From assembly GCA_903822245.1 (NCBI GenBank), contig CAIJOE010000151.1, forward strand, positions 1-17,779: 17,779 nucleotides of DNA. The letters are read 5' to 3'. The position numbers were made by a program, and so were the translations under genes. The notes beneath the pieces are model-generated. The model saw only the letters and a program-made list of their open reading frames with translations. It made no database searches and was not told where the DNA came from. The DNA comes from an uncultured Actinomycetes bacterium (GTDB taxonomy: Bacteria > Actinomycetota > Actinomycetes > Nanopelagicales > Nanopelagicaceae). Shown one piece after another: positions 1 to 7,203 of the stretch (its first letter is position 1; every line of letters begins with the position of its first letter).

Positions 1-152
1 CCTTCCATCGCTTTAGCTGCGACGCCTTCGCCTTCATGAATCAGACCAACCAGAATGTGCTCGGTGCCGATGTAGTTGTGATTGAGCATGCGTGCTTCTT
101 CTTGCGCCAATACGACAACGCGGCGGGCTCGATCGGTAAAGCGCTCGAACAT
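1..152 (-). CDS. clpC: ClpC, ATP-dependent Clp protease ATPase subunit (N-terminal 50 codons only)
   Basis: This is the start of the Hsp100 AAA+ unfoldase that feeds substrates to the ClpP peptidase in the cytoplasm. Only 50 complete codons lie in the window; the rest runs off the left edge. The visible protein begins MFERFTDRARRVVVLAQEEA and continues through NYIGTEHILVGLIHEGEGVA, the first Clp N-terminal repeat that is nearly invariant in actinobacterial ClpC. The ATG is fixed by a strong Shine-Dalgarno AGGAGG seven bases upstream, the best ribosome binding site in the window. The gene follows argA after 121 bp, one of the few real intergenic gaps here, so it probably has its own promoter. 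A position downstream of lysS is conserved in actinobacteria. AAA+ modules and the ClpP-binding loop cannot be checked from this fragment. Confidence 0.96.
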   Translation of the reverse strand, partial: MFERFTDRARRVVVLAQEEARMLNHNYIGTEHILVGLIHEGEGVAAKAME

Positions 153-157
153 CGGTT

Positions 158-165
158 CTCCTCCT
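158..165 (-). promoter_or_regulatory. Strong Shine-Dalgarno of clpC
   Basis: AGGAGGAG reads on the minus strand, with seven bases between AGGAGG and the clpC ATG. It is the closest match to the anti-Shine-Dalgarno consensus in the window. Most other genes here use weak sites or translational coupling, so clpC looks set up for strong independent translation. Confidence 0.85.
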
Positions 166-190
166 GATAGGTCTTGCTGCGCCTAACTCT

Positions 191-220
191 AATATGAATG
201 GCGCTATCGGATCTAACCAA
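191..220 (-). promoter_or_regulatory. Candidate clpC promoter (weak match)
   Basis: Within the 121-bp argA-clpC gap the minus strand carries TTGGTT (220-215) and CATATT (196-191) separated by 18 bp, which would give a leader of about 30 nt before the clpC ATG. The match to a housekeeping sigma promoter is only partial. I looked for operators of the known clp regulators (ClgR, HspR, CtsR) in the gap and saw no convincing copy. Confidence 0.28.
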
Positions 221-273
221 TAAATAGCCCTACTTATGCCCAGAAATGGCGGATTTACCCCCATATTTTGGGT

Positions 274-771
274 TTAGAGGGTCTTTAGCATCCTGATATT
301 GCCCAGGGTATTTGGCTTCACACTCTCAAGATCAAGGAACTCGGCCACACCGCTGTCATAGGAACGAAGTAGCTCTTGGTAAACCGCAGGATCTACAGGA
401 GTGCCTTGGATTTCAATAAAGCCATGGCGCGCAAAAAATGCAGTTTCAAAAGTCAAGCAAAATATTCGCTTTACTCCAACATCACTTGCTTTCTTAACAA
501 TTGCTTCCAAAATTTGATGGCCGACGCCGGTTCCGCGAAGTGACTCATCAACTGCCATGGTGCGAACCTCGGCTAAGTCTTCCCAGAGAACATGGAGTGC
601 TCCGCAACCAACTACTTCGCCATCTTTTTCTGCAACCGTAAATTCTTGAACACTTTCATAGAGGGTCACTGTCTCTTTTTGAAGGAGGCGGCGTCCAGCT
701 GAATATTCATCAATAAGTTTGCGAATATCTTTAATATCCGAAGTCTTTGCGGGACGAATTAAAACGCTCAT
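274..771 (-). CDS. argA: N-acetylglutamate synthase, short actinobacterial ArgA (GNAT family)
   Basis: A 165-residue single-domain GNAT acetyltransferase, predicted to transfer acetyl from acetyl-CoA to L-glutamate, the first step of arginine synthesis. The acetyl-CoA loop is RGTGVGH at residues 79-85. Long stretches match my recollection of the M. tuberculosis ArgA Rv2747: VTLYESVQEFTVAE (35-48), GCGALHVLW (55-63), TFETAFFARHGF (107-118) and SYDSGVAEFLDL (137-148). Unlike E. coli ArgA it has no amino-acid-kinase domain, as expected for this class. Its ATG overlaps the lysS stop by one base (TAATG) with no good ribosome binding site of its own, so translation is probably coupled to lysS. Lying between lysS and clpC is unusual; mycobacteria carry lsr2 there. 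A related GNAT with another amino-acid substrate is possible, but the resemblance is extensive. Confidence 0.85.
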   Translation of the reverse strand: MSVLIRPAKTSDIKDIRKLIDEYSAGRRLLQKETVTLYESVQEFTVAEKDGEVVGCGALHVLWEDLAEVRTMAVDESLRGTGVGHQILEAIVKKASDVGVKRIFCLTFETAFFARHGFIEIQGTPVDPAVYQELLRSYDSGVAEFLDLESVKPNTLGNIRMLKTL

Positions 772-2288
772 TATTGTTCTTCGGGCTTTACAAGTGGGAA
801 CAAGATTGTTTCGCGAATACCCAATCCAGTAAGTGCCATCAATAACCGATCAACACCCATACCCATTCCTCCCATTGGTGGCATGGCATATTCCATAGCG
901 CGTAAGAAATCCTCATCTAGCTGCATCGCTTCTAGATCACCCTTTGCGCCGAGGCTTGCTTGTTCAAGTAAGCGTTCGCGTTGGATCACTGGATCAATAA
1001 GCTCGGAATAACCAGTTGCAAGCTCAAAGCCCTCAACATAAAGATCCCATTTCTCAACGATTCCTGGAATCTCACGATGTGCTCGAACTAGCGGTGAGGT
1101 ATCAATTGGATAACCCTTAACAAAAATTGGTCCAGTTAACTTACCTTCATAGAGATGTTCAAATATTTCTTCAGCTAACTTGCCAGTTACCCACTTCGGA
1201 TCGATCTTCATACCAAGCTTGCTAGCAACGGCTTTTAACTCATCAAGTGATGTCGCAGCCGTAACCCCTTGGCCTAAACCTTCAGAAATAAGGTCAAATA
1301 AATAAGCTTCTTTCCACTTACCGCCAAGATCTAATTGGCGTCCATCGTGATGGGTAACGATGTGGCTACCCGATGTTGCCATCGCAGCATCTTGAACCAA
1401 TTGTTGGGTAAGAGCGGCGATGGAGTCCCAATCACCATAAGCTTCATAACTTTCAATCATTGCAAACTCTGGCGAGTGACTTGAGTCCGCGCCTTCATTT
1501 CGAAAGTTGCGATTAATTTCAAATACACGCTCTAATCCACCAACTACACAGCGCTTTAAGAATAATTCTGGCGCTATACGTAGATAGAGATCCATGTCGT
1601 AGGCATTGCTAAAAGTCTTAAATGGCCTAGCTGCTGCCCCACCATGCATAACTTGAAGCATTGGAGTTTCAACTTCAATAAAGTCTTTCTCATTAAAAGT
1701 TTCACGAAGTGCGCGCATAACTTGAGGGCGAAGTCGAGCATTTGCACGTGCCTCTGGACGAACAATTAAATCCACATAACGCATTCGAACGCGAGTTTCT
1801 TCCGATAGTGGCTTGTGTTCAACTGGTAGTGGGCGAAGAGATTTTGCGGCCAAGATCCAAGCACTTGCAAGAATTGATAACTCACCACGCTTTGAGGTAA
1901 TTACTTCACCAGTTACAGATACTAAGTCCCCTAGATCAATTTCGCTCTTCCAAAGATCAAGGTTTTCTTGTCCTACCTTGTCCAGGGAAAGCATGGCTTG
2001 TAGTTCAGTTCCATCGCCTTCACGAATTGTTGCAAAGCAAAGTTTTCCAGTATCCCGCTTGAAAATAACACGGCCAACAACACTCTCAGTAATCCCCGTC
2101 GCGACATCAATTTCTAAATCTTTATGCCTCTGGCGAATATCTTTTAGTGTGCTCGTTCTAGGAACAGCCACTGGATAGGCCTCGGCGCCACGGGCAATGA
2201 TTGCCTCGCGCTTTTCACGTCGGATTCGAAGCTGTTCAGGCAGGTCATCGCCTTCAACAACTGGTGGAATGTTCTTAGAATCACTCAT
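771..2288 (-). CDS. lysS: Lysyl-tRNA synthetase, class II
   Basis: Cytoplasmic enzyme that charges tRNA-Lys with lysine using ATP. The 505-residue length is normal. An OB-fold anticodon-binding domain covers roughly residues 65-150. Class II motif 1 lies near 200-213 (KDFIEVETPML), motif 2 near 257-280 (FEINRNFRNEG, then HSPEFAMIE), and motif 3 near 473-486 (GGMGMGVDRLLMAL) with its ATP-binding arginine. The ATG lies 20 bp after the coaX stop and has no recognisable Shine-Dalgarno (CTGCCTCACCTA precedes it). No alternative methionine lies nearby, so initiation probably relies on re-initiation after coaX or on an internal promoter. It is one base-coupled to argA downstream. Neighbourhood with coaX upstream and clpC downstream is the standard actinobacterial arrangement. 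Confidence 0.97.
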   Translation of the reverse strand: MSDSKNIPPVVEGDDLPEQLRIRREKREAIIARGAEAYPVAVPRTSTLKDIRQRHKDLEIDVATGITESVVGRVIFKRDTGKLCFATIREGDGTELQAMLSLDKVGQENLDLWKSEIDLGDLVSVTGEVITSKRGELSILASAWILAAKSLRPLPVEHKPLSEETRVRMRYVDLIVRPEARANARLRPQVMRALRETFNEKDFIEVETPMLQVMHGGAAARPFKTFSNAYDMDLYLRIAPELFLKRCVVGGLERVFEINRNFRNEGADSSHSPEFAMIESYEAYGDWDSIAALTQQLVQDAAMATSGSHIVTHHDGRQLDLGGKWKEAYLFDLISEGLGQGVTAATSLDELKAVASKLGMKIDPKWVTGKLAEEIFEHLYEGKLTGPIFVKGYPIDTSPLVRAHREIPGIVEKWDLYVEGFELATGYSELIDPVIQRERLLEQASLGAKGDLEAMQLDEDFLRAMEYAMPPMGGMGMGVDRLLMALTGLGIRETILFPLVKPEEQ

Positions 2289-2308
2289 TAGGTGAGGCAG
2301 TCTACCGT

Positions 2309-3085
2309 TTAAGAATTGCGCTCATGAACTAAGCGCAGCCCAATTAGCGTGAGATCTGGTTCGTGAAAATCAATCGTTTCACTCACCCCAATAACTAGTG
2401 GGGCTAATCCGCCAGTGGCTATAACGCTGACTTGCCCGCTATCTGGATAGAGCTTGGCCAATTCATCACTGATGCGATTTACCAGTCCATCTACCTGACC
2501 TGCGAAACCATAAATAGTTCCGGATTGAAGTGCTTCTACTGTGTTCTTCCCAATCACATTTTTTGGTTTCACAAGTTCCACGCGACGAAGTTGGGCGGCA
2601 CGGGCTGCAAGGGCTTCAACTGAAATTTCAATTCCGGCGGCAAGAGCGCCCCCCAAAAATTCACCCTTAGGAGAAACCACGTCGAGATTCGTGGAGGTTC
2701 CAAAATCAACCACAATGCATGGGCCACTCTCACCATAAAGAGTGTGGGCTGCCAATGTATTTACAATTCGGTCGGCGCCAATCTCTTTTGGATTATCAAC
2801 TAAAAGTGGAACTCCGGTTTTAACTCCAGGCTCAATTATTGTTGTTGGAAGGGTTGGAAAATATTCAGAAATCATTGTGCGAAGTTCGCGAAGGGAAGCT
2901 GGCACGGTTGAGCAAATGGCAATTGCATCTACTTGGAAATTAGCAAGTAGGGAGGTGAAGCGAACCCAAAGTTCATCTGCGGTGTCACGGGGGTCAGTCT
3001 TAACCCGCCATGATTTAAGCATGGCATCATCTTCAAATATGCCTAAGACAGTATTTGTGTTTCCTACATCGATTGTTAATAACAT
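2309..3085 (-). CDS. coaX: Type III pantothenate kinase
   Basis: Phosphorylates pantothenate with ATP, the first committed step from pantothenate to coenzyme A. The 258-residue protein has the ASKHA-fold signatures of CoaX: the N-terminal phosphate loop DVGNTNT (6-12), the GADR motif (103-106) with the catalytic aspartate, the second phosphate motif DFGTST (127-132), GGALAAGI (145-152) and YGFAGQVDGLV (192-202). It starts 2 bp after the nadC stop, with GGAG five bases before the ATG inside the nadC terminus, so the pair is coupled. coaX between nadC and lysS fits the Streptomyces-type order. Type III enzymes are not feedback-inhibited by CoA, so flux control would have to lie elsewhere. Confidence 0.95.
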   Translation of the reverse strand: MLLTIDVGNTNTVLGIFEDDAMLKSWRVKTDPRDTADELWVRFTSLLANFQVDAIAICSTVPASLRELRTMISEYFPTLPTTIIEPGVKTGVPLLVDNPKEIGADRIVNTLAAHTLYGESGPCIVVDFGTSTNLDVVSPKGEFLGGALAAGIEISVEALAARAAQLRRVELVKPKNVIGKNTVEALQSGTIYGFAGQVDGLVNRISDELAKLYPDSGQVSVIATGGLAPLVIGVSETIDFHEPDLTLIGLRLVHERNS

Positions 3086-3087
3086 AA

Positions 3088-3966
3088 CTACTCCATCCTC
3101 AAATCTAAGCCAATATCAAGAACTGGAGCAGAGTGAGTCAAAGCCCCAACAGCTAGATAATCAACACCTGTTTTTGCGTATGCACTGGAATTTTCTAATG
3201 TAAGACCGCCAGAAGCTTCTAATTTTGTTCGACCATTAGAAATAGCTACAGCAGCTCTGCATTGTTCAAGGGACATATTGTCGAGCAGAACTAGTTCGGC
3301 GCCGGCCTCAACAACCTCACGTAGTTGTTCCAAAGAATCCACTTCAACTTCAAGTGGGGTATTTGGAAATTTTGCACGAACCGAGTCAAACGCCTGTTTA
3401 ATTCCACCAGCGCCAACCACATGGTTATCTTTAATAAGGGCCGCATCGGAAAGTGACATTCGGTGATTTATTCCACCACCTGCCCGAACAGCAAATTTTT
3501 CCAACTCTCTTAGCCCAGGCGTAGTCTTTCGAGTGTCTCGAATTGCAACGCCAAATTCACTTACTTCATCTACCCAACGCTTAGTTAAAGTTGAAATTCC
3601 ACTTAGGCGACCAAGGAAATTTAACGCAGTTCGCTCAGTAAGAAGCAGCTTTCGAGTTGATCCAATTGCCTTAATCAAAGTTGCATTGTCTTGGACATAG
3701 CTGCCTTCGTCATAAAAAATTTCATAAGAAGTTATTCCGCCAACTTCTAGAACTGCTGCGGCAACATAAAGCCCAGAAACTACACCTGGCTTGCGGTTTC
3801 GATATTCGGCAATAGAGCGTTGATTTTCTGGAATCGTTGCAACTGAAGTTATATCTTGCCCTCCAGCAAGATCTTCCTCAATCGTGGCGATTGCAATCTT
3901 TTCGACGTAATCTGGGGCTAAACCAAGTTCGATCAACTTAGTTGATAATTCAGCGCTGAGTGACAT
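3088..3966 (-). CDS. nadC: Quinolinate phosphoribosyltransferase (decarboxylating)
   Basis: Converts quinolinate and PRPP to nicotinate mononucleotide plus CO2, the step where de novo NAD synthesis joins the common pathway. The 292-residue length is typical. Visible family blocks include EDLAGGQDITS (31-41), ERTALNFLGRLSGI (111-124), the active-site DTRKTTPGLR (144-153), HRMSLSDAALIKDNH (168-182), LEVEVDS (205-211), LLDNMS (227-232) and ASGG (251-254). The ATG overlaps the nadB stop by one base (TAATG), with a GAGGTGG-type ribosome binding site inside the nadB end, so nadB and nadC are translationally coupled. The third partner of the pathway, quinolinate synthase nadA, is not adjacent. Confidence 0.96.
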   Translation of the reverse strand: MSLSAELSTKLIELGLAPDYVEKIAIATIEEDLAGGQDITSVATIPENQRSIAEYRNRKPGVVSGLYVAAAVLEVGGITSYEIFYDEGSYVQDNATLIKAIGSTRKLLLTERTALNFLGRLSGISTLTKRWVDEVSEFGVAIRDTRKTTPGLRELEKFAVRAGGGINHRMSLSDAALIKDNHVVGAGGIKQAFDSVRAKFPNTPLEVEVDSLEQLREVVEAGAELVLLDNMSLEQCRAAVAISNGRTKLEASGGLTLENSSAYAKTGVDYLAVGALTHSAPVLDIGLDLRME

Positions 3967-5573
3967 TACTTAACCACCTCATATCTAGTACTCCACTTTC
4001 CCAATTTGTCGTAACTTTGGACAACCCGCTTTAACCATTCATCGGACGGATCTGGAAAATCACTTCGCCAATGTGAACCGCGAGACTCGGTACGTTCAAG
4101 GGCTGAACGAACAATCGCGATAGCTAACAGGTAGAGATTTGAAACTTCCCAAGCCTCAATACACGGATCATGGCTTTCATGTGATCCAAGTTGTTGCAAA
4201 GTTAAAAGAGTTTCTGAAAGTGAATTCTTAGAGCGCATAACTCCAGCTCCCTGACTCATTGCAAGTTGCAAAGTTAATTTGATTGCTGGATCAAGCAGAA
4301 AATCATTGCCGGTCTCAATTGCTGGTTCTTCCTGCTCTGGCATATTTTGAGCAATATCTGCAGAGATGCGGGTACCAAAAACAAGTCCTTCTAAAAGTGA
4401 ATTAGATGCCAATCGATTTGCACCATGGGCACCAGTGCAGGCGGTTTCGCCACAGGCATATAGACCAGCAACCGTGGTTCGCCCTACTAAATCAACTAGG
4501 ACTCCACCAGAGGCATAGTGGGAAGCTGGGGAGACTGGGATCAATTGTTTTGTTGGATTAATTCCATTGGCCAAGCACGATGAATAAATAGTTGGAAATC
4601 TCTCAGCAAAATCTTTAATGCCCGTTGCATCCAACCAAACATGCGGTGTATTTCGCTCCTTCATCTGCTTAAAAATTTCAATCGCCACAATGTCTCTTGG
4701 TGCCAGGTCTGCTTGTGGATGCTTGCCTTGCATAAAGCGTTCACCTTTATCATTTACAAGAAAAGCACCTTCGCCTCTTACCGCTTCAGAAATTAATGGT
4801 TGCTGTCCACCAAGACTTTCATCACGCCATAACACTGTTGGGTGAAATTGAATAAATTCAACATCTGCGATTTCAGCACCGGCGCGAAGTGAGAGTGCTA
4901 CTCCATCCCCAGTTGATACTGAAGGATTAGTTGTTTGGGCATAAACCTGACCCAAACCACCTGTAGCAATAACTACAGCGCGAGCAAGGGCTCGGCCAAC
5001 ACCGTCACGACTTCCCTCGCCAATAACGTGAAGAGTTATTCCACAGACCCGGCCAGACTTACCTTTGAGTACATCAATAGCTAGCGCATTTTCAATTACT
5101 TCAATCCCATTGTCTTCTTGTACTGCTGCTAGTAGAGCTCTTGAAACTTCAGCACCTGTTGCATCTCCACCAGCATGAAGAATTCGGTTGCGAAGATGTC
5201 CGCCCTCACGTGTCAGCGCTATTTCCCCAGTATCTGATTTATCAAATACCGCGCCCCTTGCAATTAACTTCCTAACCGCTTCAGGTCCTTCAGTTACCAA
5301 GACATCAACAGCACTTAAATCACAAAGCCCGGCACCGGCAATCAATGTGTCTTTCTGATGTTGATCTGGGGTATCGCCAGGGCCAAGAGCTGCAGCAATT
5401 CCACCTTGGGCCCATTTTGTTGAGCCTTCGTCAATTCGTGCTTTGGTTACTAATAAAACTGAGAGATTACTTGCCCGAAGATTTAACGCAGTCGTTAGTC
5501 CGGCAACTCCTGAACCAATCACAATTACATCAGCCTTTACAGTCCAACCAGGAATTCCTGCCAGTAACTTCAT
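3966..5573 (-). CDS. nadB: L-aspartate oxidase
   Basis: FAD flavoenzyme that oxidises L-aspartate to iminoaspartate for NadA. The dinucleotide-binding loop GSGVAG is at residues 20-25 of a 535-residue protein. STKWAQGGIAAAL (about 51-63) is a NadB hallmark. EAVRGEGAFL holds the substrate arginine, ASHYASGGV the catalytic-type histidine, and GANRLASNSLLEG the FAD-domain end of the succinate-dehydrogenase-like fold. A longer frame opens at 5624, but I place the start at the ATG at 5573, where ATGA overlaps the panC stop by four bases. This gives a normal N-terminus (MKLLAGIPGWTVKADVIVIG), whereas the longer version adds 17 residues that only retrace panC. It is coupled to nadC. E. coli needs fumarate or O2 as acceptor; the acceptor cannot be told here. 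Confidence 0.95.
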   Translation of the reverse strand: MKLLAGIPGWTVKADVIVIGSGVAGLTTALNLRASNLSVLLVTKARIDEGSTKWAQGGIAAALGPGDTPDQHQKDTLIAGAGLCDLSAVDVLVTEGPEAVRKLIARGAVFDKSDTGEIALTREGGHLRNRILHAGGDATGAEVSRALLAAVQEDNGIEVIENALAIDVLKGKSGRVCGITLHVIGEGSRDGVGRALARAVVIATGGLGQVYAQTTNPSVSTGDGVALSLRAGAEIADVEFIQFHPTVLWRDESLGGQQPLISEAVRGEGAFLVNDKGERFMQGKHPQADLAPRDIVAIEIFKQMKERNTPHVWLDATGIKDFAERFPTIYSSCLANGINPTKQLIPVSPASHYASGGVLVDLVGRTTVAGLYACGETACTGAHGANRLASNSLLEGLVFGTRISADIAQNMPEQEEPAIETGNDFLLDPAIKLTLQLAMSQGAGVMRSKNSLSETLLTLQQLGSHESHDPCIEAWEVSNLYLLAIAIVRSALERTESRGSHWRSDFPDPSDEWLKRVVQSYDKLGKWSTRYEVVK

Positions 5574-6385
5574 GACTTTGTTCCCATTGCCATATTGTCT
5601 ATTAAGCGGACCCCACTTAGCCACCCAGCAACTATTGCTCGAGGATTGGCGGTACTTTTATCGGCAATTTCAAAACTATCGCTATCTATGATCTCTGCAT
5701 AGTCGATCTGGAAACTGGGTTCACTTGCCAAGACTTTATTAAGGGTAGACCTTGGATTTTTACTCATTGCAGCTTCAGTGAGTGCTTTGGAAATAATTGT
5801 TGCTCGCGCCCGATCAGAAACGCTCAACCGAATATTCCTTGATGACATTGCTAGACCATCATCCTCACGAATGATTTTTGCCTCAATAATTTTAACTGGG
5901 ATACTAAGTTCCCTAACCATTTGCTTAATTAAAAAAAGTTGTTGAAAATCTTTTTCACCAAAAACAGCGAATTCTGGTTTGACTAAGTCAAATAACCGCT
6001 TCACCACGGTCATAACACCATCAAAGTGACCAAAGCGATGGACGCCTTCAAAAATATTACCAATTTTCCCTGCAGGGATGATTTCTGGTTTGTCAGGATA
6101 GATTTCTTCAAAAGTTGGAGCCCAAACATATGTAGCACCAGAACTTTCAGCTTTTGTGATGTCACTTTCAATCGACCGTGGATATTGTGCTAAATCTTCT
6201 TTATTTTCAAACTGCAAGGGATTAACAAAAATACTTACTACAACTTCATCGCTTTTACTCTTAGCAATTTCAATGAGAGATTGATGCCCAGCATGCAACG
6301 CACCCATTGTTGGCACAAAGGCCAGAGGATGTATTAAATCGTTTTTCATGCTCCAGTCCTTTCCGGGTACCGGGCTCGTGAACAA
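5570..6385 (-). CDS. panC: Pantothenate synthetase (pantoate-beta-alanine ligase)
   Basis: Joins pantoate and beta-alanine with ATP to make pantothenate. Family motifs are clear: the HIGH-type PTMGALHAGH (25-34), NPLQFE (55-60), HRFGHFDGV (116-124), FGEKDFQQL (142-150) and the KMSKS-type MSSRN (180-184). The longest reading begins with TTG three bases after folK, with GGAG six bases upstream. A second candidate is the ATG at 6349, with AAGGA seven bases upstream. Even from the TTG the protein is 271 residues with only 24 before PTMG, and it lacks the usual leading strand-helix, so it is short for the family. I keep the TTG because it has the better site and the longer N-terminus. panB and panD are not nearby. 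The ATGA junction couples it to nadB. Confidence 0.93.
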   Translation of the reverse strand: MFTSPVPGKDWSMKNDLIHPLAFVPTMGALHAGHQSLIEIAKSKSDEVVVSIFVNPLQFENKEDLAQYPRSIESDITKAESSGATYVWAPTFEEIYPDKPEIIPAGKIGNIFEGVHRFGHFDGVMTVVKRLFDLVKPEFAVFGEKDFQQLFLIKQMVRELSIPVKIIEAKIIREDDGLAMSSRNIRLSVSDRARATIISKALTEAAMSKNPRSTLNKVLASEPSFQIDYAEIIDSDSFEIADKSTANPRAIVAGWLSGVRLIDNMAMGTKS

Positions 6386-6388
6386 AGG

Positions 6389-6844
6389 TTACTCCTGTGT
6401 GGTTAATGCTGACAAAAGCTGGGCAACGCTTCCATAGCCAGGGATCTGCGCACTTGGATCAATCTCAAGCCATGGTTCAAGAACAAATGCCCTCTGGTGA
6501 GCCCTTGGATGAGGGATCTCAAGTTCTGGACTTGAAATAAGTAATTCACCAAGAACTATTAGATCAATATCAATTGTTCTGGCGCCCCAGCGGACTTCAC
6601 GCACTCTTCCAAGCTTTGACTCAATACTTAATGCAGCCTTTAGTAATTCCTGAGGTGCTAATTCACTTTCGCCAATCAAAACTGCATTTAGATAATCAGG
6701 TTGTTGCGGTCCGCCAACTGGGTCCGTTTCATAAAGAGTTGAAAGATGAGTAACATCTATAATCTTATTTAACTCTGCCACTGCCAATTCAATATTTTCT
6801 TCACGGTTTCCTAAATTAGAGCCAAGTGCAATAACAACTTTCAT
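6389..6844 (-). CDS. folK: HPPK, 2-amino-4-hydroxy-6-hydroxymethyldihydropteridine pyrophosphokinase
   Basis: Transfers pyrophosphate from ATP to 6-hydroxymethyl-dihydropterin, making the substrate of FolP. The 151-residue length is usual. It opens with LGSNLGNREENI (7-18), has YETDPVGGPQQPDYLNAV (38-55), and carries the HPPK signature RWGARTIDIDLI (85-96), whose two aspartates bind magnesium. PHPRAHQRAFVLEPW (111-125) follows. The start ATG overlaps the folB stop by four bases (ATGA), so FolB and FolK, consecutive pathway enzymes, are translated from coupled frames. Confidence 0.96.
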   Translation of the reverse strand: MKVVIALGSNLGNREENIELAVAELNKIIDVTHLSTLYETDPVGGPQQPDYLNAVLIGESELAPQELLKAALSIESKLGRVREVRWGARTIDIDLIVLGELLISSPELEIPHPRAHQRAFVLEPWLEIDPSAQIPGYGSVAQLLSALTTQE

Positions 6845-7203
6845 CGACTGCGCTCTATGGAAACTGATATATCTTCAAATGAAACTGAGACAGGTGCACT
6901 TGGCTTATGCACAACTACACCAACTTTTGAAATATCTTGGAATGTTGCAAGGATTTTATTACTAATCCTTGTCGCCAAAGCTTCGATTAAGTTAAGCGGT
7001 TCTCCCTTTATTTCAATCTCTATTAGTTCTGCAACTCTTGAATAATCAATTGTCTTTGTTAAATCATCACTTTCACCAGCAGCTCTCAGATCAAAATAAA
7101 GTACTGCATCAACTATAAAATCTTGACCTTTGCGGCGCTCATCTGGAAATACACCATGGTAGCCAAATGCTTTGATTCCTGTGATTTTTATCTGATCACT
7201 CAC
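6841..7203 (-). CDS. folB: Dihydroneopterin aldolase
   Basis: Cleaves 7,8-dihydroneopterin to 6-hydroxymethyl-dihydropterin and glycolaldehyde. The 120-residue protein has the conserved early block FGYHGVFPDERRKGQDF (13-29) with Glu22, LIEALA (72-77) with Glu74, and VVVHKPSAPV (96-105) with Lys100. These correspond to the substrate-binding and catalytic residues of characterised homologues. It begins with GTG, and GTGA overlaps the folP stop by four bases; it overlaps folK by four bases at the other end. The gene belongs to the folE-folP-folB-folK block. Confidence 0.95.
   Translation of the reverse strand: MSDQIKITGIKAFGYHGVFPDERRKGQDFIVDAVLYFDLRAAGESDDLTKTIDYSRVAELIEIEIKGEPLNLIEALATRISNKILATFQDISKVGVVVHKPSAPVSVSFEDISVSIERSR

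Noticed and set aside
34..264. Open frame on the minus strand ahead of and overlapping clpC (76 codons)
   Set aside because: It overlaps the clearly homologous clpC start in another frame, has an Arg/Ser/His-rich composition without recognisable motifs, and includes the clpC ribosome binding site.
153..273. ClgR, HspR or CtsR operator before clpC
   Set aside because: I searched the gap by eye for the CGC-N5-GCG type, HAIR-type and tandem heptamer motifs and found no adequate match.
2742..3203. 153-codon plus-strand frame over coaX and nadC
   Set aside because: It is antisense to two well-conserved enzymes; its Ser-rich translation is the usual shadow of their codons.
5574..5624. 17-residue N-terminal extension of NadB
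   Set aside because: It lies wholly within panC; the ATG at 5573 gives a standard N-terminus and a four-base stop-start overlap.
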